Source of the DNA: Gaeumannomyces sp. JS-464
Lineage: Eukaryota; Ascomycota; Sordariomycetes; Magnaporthales; Magnaporthaceae
DNA length: 64,000 nucleotides
NCBI GenBank assembly: GCA_002197995.1
Contig: NGZR01000004.1
Coordinates: forward strand, 4,712,001 to 4,776,000
Direction of reading: 5' to 3'
Below, one piece after another: positions 9,796 through 22,258 of the stretch. Under the pieces are notes generated by a model. That model searched no databases and had not been told where the DNA came from. It was given only the letters and a program-made list of their open reading frames with translations. Within the stretch, counting starts at the first letter, position 1; each line of letters begins with the position of its first letter. The translations under genes were made by a program, and so were the position numbers.

Positions 9796-11721
9796 GGGGT
9801 AACTGGTTCTGTATTTTGGTCGGCGAGTAAGTACACCGAGTGCTCAGAGATCTGATCAGGTATTGATGGGATCCTCCAGCCTCCATCGCCGGCCTGACCC
9901 TAATGCAGAACTGTTTGGGGACGAATAGTCGATCGTGATTGCCACTTTTCAGGAGTATGCACTTTTCCCGCCGGTGAATAGCCCCGAGACCGCAAGCGCT
10001 GCGGGTTGCCTCCTTTCGGCCACGGGGGCTGCACACGCCGGCTCCGAGCCAGAAACGGCCTGGGCCTAATTGCCTTCCCCATGAATCGATATTAAGAAGG
10101 TCAAATGCCCCGACCCTCTTGCCAAACCCTGCGTCGGCACATTGCCCTCTTGCCCTCCCTTCCCCGACTTCCGAGCAGCGTCATGGGCGACGAACACGGG
10201 GCCGCCGCCGTCATTGGCCGTACCAAGCTTCGATCATTTGATGCGATGCCTTGACACCGTCTCAACGTTGCATTCTTCCCGCCTCCACCACCCATCTAGC
10301 TGACATGCAAGAACGCCCATTCGTGGGGAAGGTCGATGCCCAGAGCTCCAGCTACTGGCACCCACGGCCTGCGCCGGGCCCAGACGTGGTGCCCTCCCAA
10401 TGCCGGAGCAGCATTGGGCGCGCATTGCCCCAGTACCAGCAGCGCCAGGAAAAGGAGGGGGGTATTGGTTCCCCGCGTGGTTCGTGCAATTTACCATGGG
10501 AAGGCATGGACTCTCCTCTCGGGTCTCGGGTGGGACCCTGTCTCGGCTGCCGTCATGCCAGACGAAAGCTGTATACGTCCCCGTGCTGCTTCTCCTCTCG
10601 GCCATGCCCCTTCCGTGGATATACAGGGCCTCTGGCACACAGCAGCGATCGTGCGACAGAGAAGAGATGTCTCGAGATGGGGGTTCGAAGGGGCTAGAGA
10701 TATCGGATGTGTGCATAGCGGGATCTGTATGTGAGACGCAACGGATTGTCATGTCAAGCTTCGAGGCTCTTGTGCTAATACAACTAAGCAATGCCCAGTG
10801 TCTTGTCGCCGTATGTTGCCGCCTCTTGGGCGCCCGCCGAGGCCGGCCAAGAGAGAGAGGAAACCTGGGGACATGCGGCCGACCCCATTTTCCGGCTGGG
10901 TGGCGGACCCTACGCGTCGATCTCTAGCCTGGGCACTGGCCGGCACCGAACTTGGACGGTTCCGCTGATATTCAGCGAATGACCTAACTGTCGGGCCGTC
11001 CGACCAGAGAAGCAGAGAAGATCTCGGTATGACCTCCAGCAAATACCATGCCGCGCACTTCCGTCCGTGTTCAATGGGGCTTTAGGCCCTGTGGCCGGGC
11101 CGTCACCTCCGTTGAGCCATTTGCCATTGGCTGTCGAATAGGGCGGCCGTCAGGTAATACCGCCGAGCCATCATCTCAGGGTGGCTTTGCATCCCGCCGC
11201 CTTGCCTCCGCGAGCGAGACTTCAGGGGCCAGACCCTATTCACACCAGCCGTCGGCTCCAGCTCCTCGCACCCAGACGCCACCACCTCCATCCCGAGCTG
11301 CGACCCGACACCCCGCAATCATACCCTACGGTTCGCTGGTGGGCTGTCGCTCCGAGATTTATCCTAATGACGGGCGCACATCCCCCTGATTAAACACGGC
11401 GGCGTGAGATGGCCTCGCAATATGGGACCGACCCGTAGCTTCCAGTCGGCGCTGCCCACGCGCATGTTTGGCGAGGCGGCCCTCCACGGAAGCTCAGGGG
11501 AGGGGCCCCGATCGGGATAGGTGCCGGATATGCCAGATCTTGGCGTGCCATGATCGGCTTCGAGGTGGTGGTATAGAAACCCCTACGCCTCCTTCCATAC
11601 CACAAGTGACAAAATGGGAAGTCTTCTCATCACTCGATAGTTGCTCCTTGTTGCAGGGCCGCCTATTCCACTTGGACGTTTCAGTGTCAAGAACCCATCC
11701 AAAAAGAAAAAAAAAGACAAG
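9796..11721. other. Long intergenic region upstream of GH7
   Basis: About 1.9 kb with no recognisable gene. Several frames over 400 bases exist on both strands but have no family-like sequence. It presumably holds the GH7 promoter. Confidence 0.4.
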
Positions 11722-13510
11722 ATGCTCGTCAAGTCGGGCTTCTTCCTGGCCTCGCTGCTGGCGGCGGCCAAGGCGCAGCAGGTCGGCAAGGAGACGGCCG
11801 AGACGCACCCCAAGATGACGTGGCAGAAGTGCACGGGCAAGGGCAGCTGCACCAACGTCAACGGCGAGGTGACCATCGACTCCAACTGGCGCTGGCTGCA
11901 CACGACGTCGGGCACCACCAACTGCTACGACGGCAACAAGTGGACGAGCGCCTGCAAGGGCACGTCCGACTGCACGTCAAAGTGCGCGCTCGAGGGCGCC
12001 GACTACGGCAAGACGTACGGCGCGTCGACCAGCGGCAACGGCCTGACGCTCAAGTTCCTGACCAAGCACGAGTACGGCACCAACATCGGCTCGCGCCTGT
12101 ACCTGATGAACGGCGCCACCAAGTACCAGATGTTTAACCTGCTGGGCAACGAGTTCACATTTGACGTGGACCTGGCCACCATGGATTGTGGTCTGAACGC
12201 TGCCCTGTACTTTGTGGTAGGCATCCTCCCGTTTGTCCCTGGGAAGTCCAAGTCCGCGAGTAGAAGAGAAAAAAAGGGGTGGTTGCCAACTACAGTTCTG
12301 ACGCTGCCGGGGTGCGGAAATAGGCCATGGAGGAGGACGGAGGCATGAGGAGCTACTCGTCCAACAAGGCGGGCGCCAAGTACGGCACCGGCTACTGCGA
12401 CGCCCAGTGCGCGCGCGACCTCAAGTTCGTCGGCGGCAAGGCCAACGTGGACGGCTGGAAGCCGTCGAGCAACGACGCCAACGCCGGCGTCGGCCCCATG
12501 GGCGGCTGCTGCGCCGAGATCGACGTCTGGTTAGTGGGGAGATTTCTTTGCCGGCATAAAGTCCCACCACGGACACTGCTAAATCCACTGCCAACAGGGA
12601 GTCCAACGCCCACTCGTTCGCCTTCACCCCGCACCCCTGCTCGGACAACAAGTACCACGTCTGCATGGATAAGAACTGCGGCGGTACCTACTCGGAGGAC
12701 CGGTTCGCTGGCAAGTGCGATGTGAGTGTTATGTGGTCCCCTTGACCTGTCGGAGCTGGAGGGCTACAGAGGACTGATCCGTGTGCTGCGACCGAAAATC
12801 CAGGCCAACGGCTGCGACGCGAACCCTTACCGCCTTGGAAACACCGACTTTTACGGCAAGGGCAAGACGGTCGACACGACCAAGAAGTTCACGTGAGTTT
12901 TTCCTCAGAAAAAAACTCTCTCTTTGGAAGAGAGAGAGGAAGAAAAAAAAGGGAGGTTCAAACGCTCACGCTACCCCCAAACAGCGTCGTCACCCGGTTC
13001 GAAAAGACCAAGCTCTCGCAGTTCTTCGTGCAGAACAACAAGAAGATCACCATCCCGGCCCCGACCTGGGAGGGCCTGCCGGCCACGAGCGACATCACAC
13101 CCGAGTTCTGCGCCAACGTCTTCAAGGTCTTTGACGACCGCAACCGGTTCGAGGAGGTCGGCGGCTGGAACCAGCTGCAGCAGGCGCTGAGCCTGCCCAT
13201 GGTGCTCGTCATGTCCATCTGGGACGACCACCACGCCAACATGCTCTGGCTCGACTCCATCTACCCGCCCGAGAAGGAGGGCCAGCCCGGCGCCGCCCGG
13301 GTCCTGCTCCCAGGACTCGGGCGTGCCGGCCGATGTCGAGGCCAACTTTCCCGATGCGTATGTTTTCTTGTCCTGCGTTGTGCCTTTTTTGTTGTTTTCT
13401 GTCTGTCTGTCTGTCTGTATTCTGTGTGACAAGTCGTGCTGACTCCCCATAGCAAGGTCACCTACAGCAACATCCGCTTCGGCCCCGTCGGCTCGACAGT
13501 CAGTAAGTAG
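11722..13510 (+). CDS. GH7 cellobiohydrolase (cellobiohydrolase I type), late frameshift
   Basis: Proposed exons are 11722-12216, 12324-12529, 12598-12721, 12804-12892, 12985-13357 and 13453-13510; all introns have GT-AG ends and fitting phases. A signal peptide (residues 1-18) leads directly to [16 protein letters not shown], the mature N-terminus of GH7 enzymes. Exons 2 and 3 join to give EIDVWESN, with nucleophile Glu230, Asp232 and acid/base Glu235. The domain continues to [20 protein letters not shown]. At about 13296-13302 the frame is lost: the family continuation [18 protein letters not shown] sits in another frame, consistent with loss of two bases. A final intron 13503-13596 ending at TAA 13602-13604 is an alternative 3' end. 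There is no CBM1. The enzyme releases cellobiose from cellulose reducing ends. Confidence 0.88.
13398..13418 (+). repeat. (GTCT)n microsatellite in the last GH7 intron
   Basis: Five tandem copies of the tetranucleotide inside the intron between exons 5 and 6. Confidence 0.8.
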
Positions 13511-13604
13511 ACCGCGTCGCCCATGGCCCCATCTATCATGTTACTTGGCCTGTTGTTGCCGCCGAAGAACATGCTGACAGCATCCCACCACACCAGACGT
13601 CTAA

Positions 13605-14200
13605 GACCCGATGGAAACGGAAAGGCTTGTTTTCGCTTCTGGCCAGGTGCCTGTCGGGCTTGCTTGACAGCTTTTGTACATACAACAAATCTCCATGCCG
13701 CCACGTCTTGGCACGGCGACGGGGGGTTTCTTCACGCACCGTTGGAAGCGGGCGAGGGATGGTGGTACAAGAAAATTCCGACTGGGCCATATCTAAAAGC
13801 AGTCATGCTTCTCTTGAGCATTGGCATTCGCCAGTCATTCCAGTCACTACTACTAGCAAGGTCTTCGTTGTATCTATTTCCGACAGATGAACATAGCACT
13901 CGCAAGTTCTCTCGTACTTGCCGGGTCTGAATTTCGAGGCTGAGAGGGAACAGGTCTAGGACCGCCGGCGGGCATAAAAACAATTAAGGGTGCCTCGCTT
14001 TTGCACGCATTGTCGGACGCAGGCGGGAACAGGGACTGGAGCAGGAGCACGTGGAAAATCCATGATGAATGCAGTATTACTTTACATCGTAATCATATCA
14101 TTTATGTATGTACAAAGAAGATGGTGATCGTGCCTTTTTCACGTCCCAGGCCTGAAACGGCAGAGGAAATGAGAGAAGCGATACATCCATCCACACCCGC
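13605..14200. other. Intergenic between convergent genes
   Basis: 3' flank shared by the GH7 gene and the convergent subtilase gene. No feature recognised. Confidence 0.4.
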
Positions 14201-15485
14201 TTAGGCGTTGCCGTTGTAGGCAATGCGGTTGGGGGTGCCGCGCTTGAGGCCGGTGACCTTGCCGGTGGTCGACAGGGAGATGATGCGGTTGGCGAGGGCG
14301 GTCGGGGAGGAGATGCCCTCGAGGACGGCGAGGTAGACGGCCAGGCCGGCGACGTGCGGGGTGGCCATGGAGGTGCCCGAGATGGTGTTGACGGCCGAGT
14401 TGCTGGTGTACCAGGACGAGGTGATGCCCTCGCCGGGGGCGAGGACCTTGACGACGCTGCCAAAGTTGGAGAAGCTGGCCTCGCGCCAGGCGCTGTTGAT
14501 GGCGCCGACGGCGAAGGAGCCCGCGGCGCGGGTGGGGCTGCTGCCGGCGGCGGCGACGTTTTCGTTGCCCGAGGCGACGGCGCTGAAGATGCCCGAGGCG
14601 TGGGCGTTGTTGACGGCGGTGTCGAAGGCGTTTGACGGCGGTCCGCCGAGCGACATGTTGATGACCGACTTGGCCTGGCGGCCCTTTGCGATGATGTCGT
14701 TGACGGCCCAGCTGTAGCCCGAGATGATGGTCGAGGTGGCGGCGGTGCGGCCGGTGAAGACCTTGACGTCGACGACGGTGGCGGCCTTTGCGACGCCGTA
14801 CGTCCGCCCCGCCGCCGTGCCCGCGACGTGCGTGCCGTGGCCGAGCGTGTCGGTGTGCGCGCCGCCCGCCGCGTTGGTGCCCTTGACGACGCGCCCGCCG
14901 AACTCGTTGTGCGTCTCGCGCACGCCCGAGTCGACCACGTAGACGAAGCCGCCCTGGCCCGCCGAGCTGTCGTACCGGTACGTGGTGCTGCCGCTGCTGC
15001 GCGACGAGATGGAGCTCAGGCCCCAGGTGGCGCCCGTCTGCGACGTGATGGCGTCCAGGGTGTAGATCTGGTCGGGCTCGATGTCGACGACCTGGGTTGG
15101 GGGGAGGGGGGGAGTCGAGGTTAGAAACAGCCCGTGGTCCGCGGAAAACGCCAAGAGGTCAGCTTACATCGGGGTTTTTCCGGATCTCCTCAATGGTGGC
15201 CTCGTCGAAGGTGCCGGCGTAGGCGTGGAAGTCCTTGATGTCAAACTTCTCGCCGACGCCGGGCAGCTGGTCGACGTCGCGGCGGGCCAGCATGTTGCGC
15301 CGGTGCACGCCGCCGACCCAGCTCAGGTGCGACTCGATGTCGCGGGCGGCGATGCCGGGCTTGAGCGTGATGATGTACTTGTTGGTCGTGTCGATCACGG
15401 GCTCCGGCGCCGTCTCGACGGGGGCCGCCGCGCCAAAGGGCACGAGGGCGGCCGCGAGCACGGCGAGGTTGCGGATGTTGAACAT
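14201..15485 (-). CDS. Secreted subtilisin-like serine protease (S8, proteinase K type)
   Basis: Two exons, 15485-15168 and 15091-14201, with a 76-base GT-AG intron in phase 0 give 402 residues. Residues 1-20 are a signal peptide. Residues about 35-105 are an I9 propeptide inhibitor domain (KYIITLKPGI, FHAYAGTFDEATIEEIR). The catalytic domain has Asp160 in YVVDSG, His191 in GHGTHVAG, oxyanion Asn282 in SGNENVAA and Ser347 in GTSMATPHVAG, so all required residues are present. The size matches fungal proteinase K-type enzymes. It should be an extracellular endopeptidase, matured by removing the propeptide. It converges on the GH7 gene. Confidence 0.95.
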
Positions 15486-15665
15486 TGTGGAGGAGTAATG
15501 CGGAAAAGACAGGCGGCCAGACCAAGTAAATGGGGGGGCGACGAGGAGGCGGGGGACGAGGAGGAGCTTTCCCGGTTACTCTTGGGGGATGGCAAGAGTG
15601 GGTGAGAAGTGCTCTGGGGATCTCAGGTCAGATGGACGAGGCGAAGGGGGGATGGGCCGGCCCTT

Positions 15666-15671
15666 CTTATA
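15666..15671 (-). promoter_or_regulatory. Possible TATA box for the subtilase gene
   Basis: Reads TATAAG on the minus strand about 180 bases upstream of the subtilase start codon. The match is weak. Confidence 0.3.
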
Positions 15672-18008
15672 GTACCATGGCACATCACCACAACTTCCCA
15701 GGGGCACACACGCAGTCTACCCGAGGACCGAGAAGACGCCATCCAGGTGTCGGTCGGCGCGCAAGCTCCGGCGCCGGGTTACACCATCTCCACGCCGGTC
15801 GACATGCGAGCGATGGCAGCAGCAATACCAGCTTCCTCTTCGGGATTGCGCCGAGGCCTGGAGACCACCTGCGCCAAGACTGCCGCCCTTGCATTCCCCA
15901 GCGATGCCAAGACGAGGAGGACCGCCGCGACCATGACGAGGGTCCAGCGAGTCTCGGGCTGGCATCTCCTGCCATGCAGCCAGCCGGGCTGGCGGATCTG
16001 GCGGCGCCCGTTTGGCTGGCAGCGAAATGAGCAGGCCCCCAGAGAGTGCGATGAACGAGGGGCTTGGGAAAGCTGGGCGAGGAGGGGGACCCTTGAGGAC
16101 CAGCCTCTCTCTCTAGTGAGGAGCCGAGGCCGGTCAAAAGCACGGGCGCTGGAGACCAGGGTAAATTCGCAATCTCAATGCCGGCACATCTGCGCCGCAA
16201 CCGCAGCCCCCTCCATCCCTCCATCCTCGCCAGGCGTGCGGCCGCTCTCATAGGCGCGCAAGGCCATGCACGTCGTTTGTGCTATATCGCTGGTCAGCTG
16301 GTCCGGCGAGCCGTGGAATGGAGACGAGCAGCAGCAGCAGGCCGGCATGGCTACTCCGTGGAGGAGGCAAACGCGCGCCGCCCATCACCACTGCTTACAA
16401 TTACAATACACGACTCGCCACACCCCTGGGTTTGGAAGAGGTTGTCCATGCTGTAGATTAGAAAGATTGATCATCCCTTGTCGGTGCGATAAGGCCCTGC
16501 GTCTGTCCACTCTCTTGCGACACAGGATATTAACCATGCGCCCATGCACCACAACAACATGCATTTGGCCACGTTTTTTGCGGAAACATCGATAACGCCC
16601 AACCCAGGCACCCAGGCCCCAGGCACCGTGCTTCTTTTTAGTCACGGCCGGCGACGACGACGTCGCAAAGGGCGCGTCTTCTCCACCGGTCCGCTGGACT
16701 CTCTTGATGCTAATGGAAAACGAAGCCTCCAGTTCAGCTTCCCGTTTGGGCGCCCGCGCTTCCACCCCGCACTGTGGGGGCCCATTGGCGAATCCGCTGG
16801 GCGCGACGCCAGCGCCACGATATCGGAACGACAAGTGCCGTGCGCAAAACCACCTATCAGAAGCCGCTGGCAGCACGTCAGCAAAGAACGACGAGGCACC
16901 CGTTTCCCGCCCCCATCAATTCGGCTAGAGTTGACTCGTGCACGGGGCGCTCGGATGTTCCCAACTTGGCAGGTCCTTTTTGTGGTGGAATGGCCCTGAC
17001 TACTGTCAGGGCAAATGCCAAGCCCTTTGAAGCTCCCTCACCCCGCCGCCCTCACCTTGATGGTGAGTCCTGCCCCCATCGCCAACTCCAGTTCGCCCAA
17101 TGCGCAATGGATCCCTTGTTTTGCCGGCAGCCAATTGCAGCCCAAGGTGGCGAGCTGCTTCTTCAGCTGAGGTCGTACCAACGACTTGCGCCCTCTAATC
17201 TCGTCAGTGAACAGCACCCACACGACCAGCCAACCTGCTGGCAGCGGCGGCATGGACAGGCCCGCTGCGGGTCCTCCCGAGCCAGCCAGGACCCGGGCAG
17301 CCGCCAGAGCCCGACTGCACCTCCTGCCTTGTTAGGCTCAACTCCCGAGGCCTCGGAAATCTTAACTTTGCCTTGGCTTCCACGCCTGAGCCAGGTACAT
17401 ACCGCCACGCTTGATGCGCGGGCGGCAGTCGGGTACCCCCCTCCTCTTGCTACCACCGATGCCCTACCTCCCCGAATAGGGAGTGATGGACAAGCCCAAA
17501 TCTCCGATATTACAGGCGCGGTGCGGGGGGAAAAGCAGGGCGATACGGGGAGCTGAGCTCTTGTGATCAGGTTTCTGGTGGTGGCTGAAACAACCGGGGC
17601 TGCTTAACACCATCCGTGTCGCCCCTGACCTGCTTGTTGCGCCTTGTGCCGCCGATGACGTACTTACGGACCTTCGGGCACTGGTAGGATTTGGGAAGGC
17701 AGGGAGTGTCTTCAAGCGGCACCGGGTGTCGTCGGCTTGCACCGATAGAGAAGGTGACCTGACGACGGACCCACGCGTCTTGTTGTTTACGTAAGTTGCT
17801 GCCAGCTGTGTGCGGTTGGGACGAACTCCGCATCCGTTCCGACTTTTGATAATATCCTTGCTACACATCGGACAAGACCTCGGTGGATCGAAAAGGCGCT
17901 TTTGATCCACTGTAACCTTGCTGCCATTGCGTTGCATCGCCGCCAACAAGCATGCAAAACGTGGGATGGAGTACTGGTAGAGGTAGAGGGGTGCACGTGA
18001 GGGCATAT
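15672..18008. other. Long gene-poor region
   Basis: About 2.3 kb upstream of the subtilase and downstream of the LaeA-like gene. The longest open frame (16774-17556, plus) has no family-like sequence and looks like a chance frame in GC-rich DNA. Confidence 0.4.
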
Positions 18009-19850
18009 CTACAAGGGCTTCTGTCCGTATATCGAGTAGCTTTTGCATCGTTCGATCCAATGTCAGCGGTTAGGGAGCGGCTAGCGGCGGGGCAGCCAAA
18101 CACAAGGCGACCAGGACCGGATGGCGGCAATACTCACACGTCCCAATAGGCGTGGAAGGCCACGCTGTCAAAGTCGTCGCTGACGGCGGCGCAGAAGTCG
18201 CGGACCTCGTCGGCGGTCCAGCCCAGGAAGTGGGTGAATAGGCGCATGCAGAGGCTCTCGAGGTCCGACTTGCTGCAGTGCTGCGACCACAGGCCCAGGA
18301 AGCGCATGCGCTTGTCCCTGGGCCAGGGCCCGTGCGGCCACCGGCGCCGCGTGACCGTGACCCCGACGAAGCCGGCCCGCTCCAGCACCCCGGCCAGCTT
18401 GGGCGTCACGTCGCAGGGCCGCCCGGCCAGGACGGACGACTGCAGCAGCAGCTCGGACCAGCGCTTGAGGTGCGACTCGTCCGGGAGCGTGCCGTCGTCG
18501 CACCGGACGGGGAGGTTCGTGTCTTGGATCTCAAAGTAGCCGCCCGGCTCGAGGTTCCTGGAGGGGGTTGATAGTGTCAGCCGTTGTCAAGCGGCTGTCG
18601 TTGGGGAGATGGGGTATCGCTGGGTGGATAGACTCAACTCGAATGCATGCTTGACAACCCTCTCCCAGCCGTCGATCCCCCATGTGCCCAACATCGCCCT
18701 AGCAAATATGAAGTCGAAGCTGTCTGAGAAGACCCATTCGTGTTCTATGTCGTCAATGAAGAAGCGGCAATTTGCCGAAACTCTGAGGTGGGCGTGTCAG
18801 CACAAGAAACAGATTTGCAAGTGTTGTCTAGGGGCAGTACGCACAGGGTCGGCTGGATGGGGCTCAAGTCAACACCATCCACCTGGGCTTCTGGGTGCCT
18901 GTCGGCTGGGGCGAGGCACTAAGTCAGCAGAGAAAGTCTCGGAAGGTGGGATCGATGCTGGCTTACCATAGTCGAGAGCCCATGCACCAACTCCCGTGCC
19001 AATGTCCAGGACGTGACGGGCACCGTCGTTCTTGGGACATTGGCATAGTCGATCATCGAACGTCACCTTATAGAGATGGTGTAACAGCTCCATACGCTCT
19101 TGCTCGGGCTGCGGGATCGAGAGTTCGTGGGAAGATGGGTTAAACACATGGTTGGCTCTCTGCATGAGCAGCGCATGGGGGATTCCCAGGGAAAGGGAGG
19201 ACATACCTCGTCGTTGGGTAGCAAGTACTCTTTCGGAGGATAGGTAAATTCTCATGTTAGTCGATGTTCTCGGATCTTGATGCTACCTTGGTACATCGCT
19301 TAGGCCTCACCTGGCCACGAGCTCGTCGGTGGCCAGTCTCGTTGGTTTCCTGTTTGCGCGCGGCGGCTTCCCACCACCGTCTGGTGTATAGTGCGGCACG
19401 GTGAAACCACACTTCGAGAATTGAGGGATGACAGCTTCGTGTCCGGGGCCAACCACGCGAGCTGCAGCACCTCCGGCACGCGGGGGTTCTAGGGTGGGGG
19501 TTAGGTGCAAAAGGAGGGGTATTGTTTCGACGACAGAGACAGATAGACTTACTGCCCTCGCCAAGTTTGTGATAGGTCCTGCCATTTTCCACATGGTATT
19601 CCAGAACGCTGTCGCGGATTGAGCCCGTGTAAATCTCGGGCCTGACATCCTGTATTTTGGGCAACAATCATGCTAAAGGTCAGCTGCTAGTCGCCGCTCC
19701 GTGCTTGGATCATCCGGGCTGTGCGGTCGGGCAAGGGAGAATTGGGATGGTAAGGACGGGGTTGGCTGGCCGGCAAATGGCCAGATGGTTGGACGGAAGG
19801 AAGTAACGCACAACATCAAATCCGGAATCTCCATCGTAATATCGTGACAT
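18009..19850 (-). CDS. LaeA-like (TAM/UMTA-type) methyltransferase, eight exons
   Basis: Proposed exons are 19850-19812, 19649-19553, 19229-19207, 19108-18967, 18905-18845, 18782-18639, 18557-18138 and 18039-18009 (957 nt, 318 residues), with consistent phases. The protein starts MSRYYDGDSGFDV. It shows the family landmarks in order: VLEYHVENGRTYHKL, KYLLPNDE (a 23-base exon), QERMELLHHLYKVTFDDRL, SAM motif VLDIGTGVGAWALDYA, GVDLSPIQPT, CRFFIDDIEHEW, AFENLEPGGYFEIQD and the terminal HAYWDVYSIYGQKPL. LaeA-like proteins resemble the global secondary-metabolism regulator LaeA, but most homologues have unknown substrates. The intron between exons 2 and 3 is long (323 bases); its acceptor was chosen from phase, a CTAAC branch site and the family consensus. 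Confidence 0.85.
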
Positions 19851-20820
19851 TTTTCGGGGCTCCAAGAATCCGTTTTGTTAAGTGGAGCTGAGTGATGATG
19901 GATTCGGGGAACTTGTTGCCCTTTTACGCTTCTCTCAGCCTCCGTGGGTATCCTCAGCCATTGCAGAGGAGCCGAGGAGATTCAGCAGGCACGACGAGAT
20001 CGGTTGCGAGGGCGGGGAAAGAAATAGGCAGGAGGGCAGGAGCATATAAGACGATGCTCGGCACGGCAGTGGGTTTGATGGAACCAGAAACGGGGCGGGC
20101 ATGCGGCTCTGGTGAGAGGCGAACATGGAAGGCATGGGCCTGGACGGGGAAGGCCGCGAGTGTGGCCCGCTCTCACGCAGCGGCTCGACGATGCTCTGCT
20201 ACGCACAAAAAAAAAAAGGACGGGGATCGATTTTTAACACATGGAGGAAGCAAACCCAGGCGAGCCAGCCATCGGGGCCCATCGTGGAAGTCAGCGGAGG
20301 AGATAACAGAGAAGCAATGGAAAATAGGCGGGCGGTGGCGACTGGGCTGCATTGACCGTACTGGTCGCTTGGGGGCGAGTCCCGGGGACCGGGGCGTGGG
20401 ACCGGTGCCAATACCCAACAAGAAGGAACCGAGGGGAAAAGAGGCGCATGGAATTGAGGCAGGTTCCACATCTGCTTCCCCAAACAAGCACATCACAGCG
20501 CTAGCGTTGCTTGGCGCGGGGCTGCAGCGGCGGGACTGGCCCTGCCCAATGGGGCGCTGGAATTTTGGTGCGGCTGATTACAGTGGTGGAGCCTGTGGAA
20601 AGAAGAGCAAAAACGGCCACTTGCTGCTGTGGCATGCCCCTTCACCGGGCTGCTGGTTCTCTCTAGCTTGCTATTCTCGTTCGACGCCGAGCTCGATCTT
20701 TCCCAACTCCCGCAGAGCCCAACGATCCTGCCAACATGAACCTTGGCACAAAGTGCCTCAGCCTTGCCTTCTAGTCGCGTGGGGCTGAGGCAGGCGGCGC
20801 TCCATGAGTGCGCTTTGCCT
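19851..20820. other. Intergenic
   Basis: Upstream of the LaeA-like gene. A 298-codon plus-strand frame (19892-20788) has no recognisable domain and biased random-looking composition; I do not call it. Confidence 0.4.
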
Positions 20821-22258
20821 CTAGCGGCCGTCTTTGTAAAGCGGGTTCTGATAACAGCCCGCCGGGCCGGAAGCCGGCGTCAGGCCCCCGATGGGGGTCG
20901 AATTCGTGCTGGCGGCCGACGTCGACATCGCGCTGGTAGTCGGCGTCGTTGTCATCGTCGTCGTCGGGCTTAGGTTCGTCGAAGTTGACGCCGTGGTCGT
21001 GATAGAGATCAAGACGAAGTTTAGGGTTGGTATCGCGTTCATCAGGCTTGTCTGGGTCGGATTGGGATCGTAATCTACTTAGTCGCCATCGGAGTCATGA
21101 TTGGTGTACGGTGGACCATACGGCGCCCTACCCCCGCCGCTGCTATTCCCCTACAGAGTTTATATGGCGCCACTATGTAAGCCAACACTCCGTTCGACCG
21201 TGTGGAGCCGAGCCTTTTGGGGATCCCGGCAGGACGAACGGGTCTGGTGGTGGTGCTCCCTTCGCTATCCCCGCCTCCCCCGAGGTTAGAGCCAGAGGGA
21301 GACGTGTCTGCCCCGGGCATGGGCATGGCAGAACATCCGCCGCTGCCCCTCCGCCATTACTCCCATCGCCAGGGACGCCGCCTCCGCGCCTCTGGGTTTG
21401 CACCAGGAGGCTAAGCCGCGCCCGGCCGACCTCCGTTATTCCCTCTTCCATTGTTTCCCGTTGCCGCCACCTCCATTTTACTGTGGGGATTATGCGACGC
21501 CAATGGCGCCTCCGTTGGTAGGCCCACCCCAGCTGCCTGGATTCCCTTCTGGGGCAATGCCTGGAGGATAAGCCATGCCGGGTCGATCATCATTGGCTCC
21601 ACCGTTGTTGCCGCCGTTCTCATTTCCGTTTTCTATGTAGACTAGTACCCGTGCCTGGGAGAAGGCACGCAGTTCTTAGTTAGCCAGCGTTGTTGCCACT
21701 ACCGCCATTGACCAGATTTGTTCCAGGACTGGCGTTGCCGTCGCTTGTATCAAACTGGTCACCCGCTGGTCCGGCACCTGGAGGATACCCCTTTCCCGCG
21801 CGGCCATTGCTACCGCCGCCATCATTTCCTCCATTCCACCACCGAGGCTGTTCCCCCCATTCCCGCCGATACCGCACTAGGACCCCGACGGCGGGCTTGC
21901 GCACTGGCAGCACCTGCCGCAGCATGCCGTGCAGCCGCCGACGCCGCAGGAGACCGTCCCCGGCCCTCTCGGACACGTCACCTTGAGGCCGCTGCCACAG
22001 CCCTGCTGGCGCGCCTCGGGGCGGTCGCCGCCGACCCGCAGCAGGGGCAGAAATGTTGACGGTACAATATCTGCGGACATCTCCCGGAGCATGGGCAGCA
22101 GCCGCTTCGGCCCGTGGAAGCCGGGACCCTGCTTGCTGTTTTTGCGGAGCCATTCGGCGGCGGAAGCCGCTTTCGGTGGGTTAGATGCAAGGCCGGCTGT
22201 CGACACCACCATGCGGGGCGGGTTGCTTATGTCCCGAGTACGGCGGCGAGGAGGATGA
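20821..22258 (-). pseudogene. Decayed Gly/Asn/Pro-rich repeat gene with Cys-rich N-terminal part
   Basis: Read on the minus strand, 22212-21877 gives a Cys-rich stretch (GLKVTCPRG, VSCGVGGCTACCGRCCQC). Below it come low-complexity segments that share a YPPG core: GKGYPPGAGPAGDQ near 21790 and GMAYPPGIAPEGNPGSW near 21570, each among N-G-G runs. Further down are PPGANPEARR and a Thr/Ser-rich tail with GCYQNPLYKDGR ending at 20821. The segments lie in different frames separated by stops. This looks like a secreted Gly-rich repeat protein gene that has lost its frame. I cannot name a family, and exon structure could account for part of the breakage. Confidence 0.3.

Noticed and set aside
16774..17556. 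260-codon plus-strand frame
   Set aside because: Reads like random GC-rich translation; no motif, signal peptide or neighbour support.
19892..20788. 298-codon plus-strand frame
   Set aside because: No recognisable domain, odd composition, and it covers the promoter side of the LaeA-like gene.
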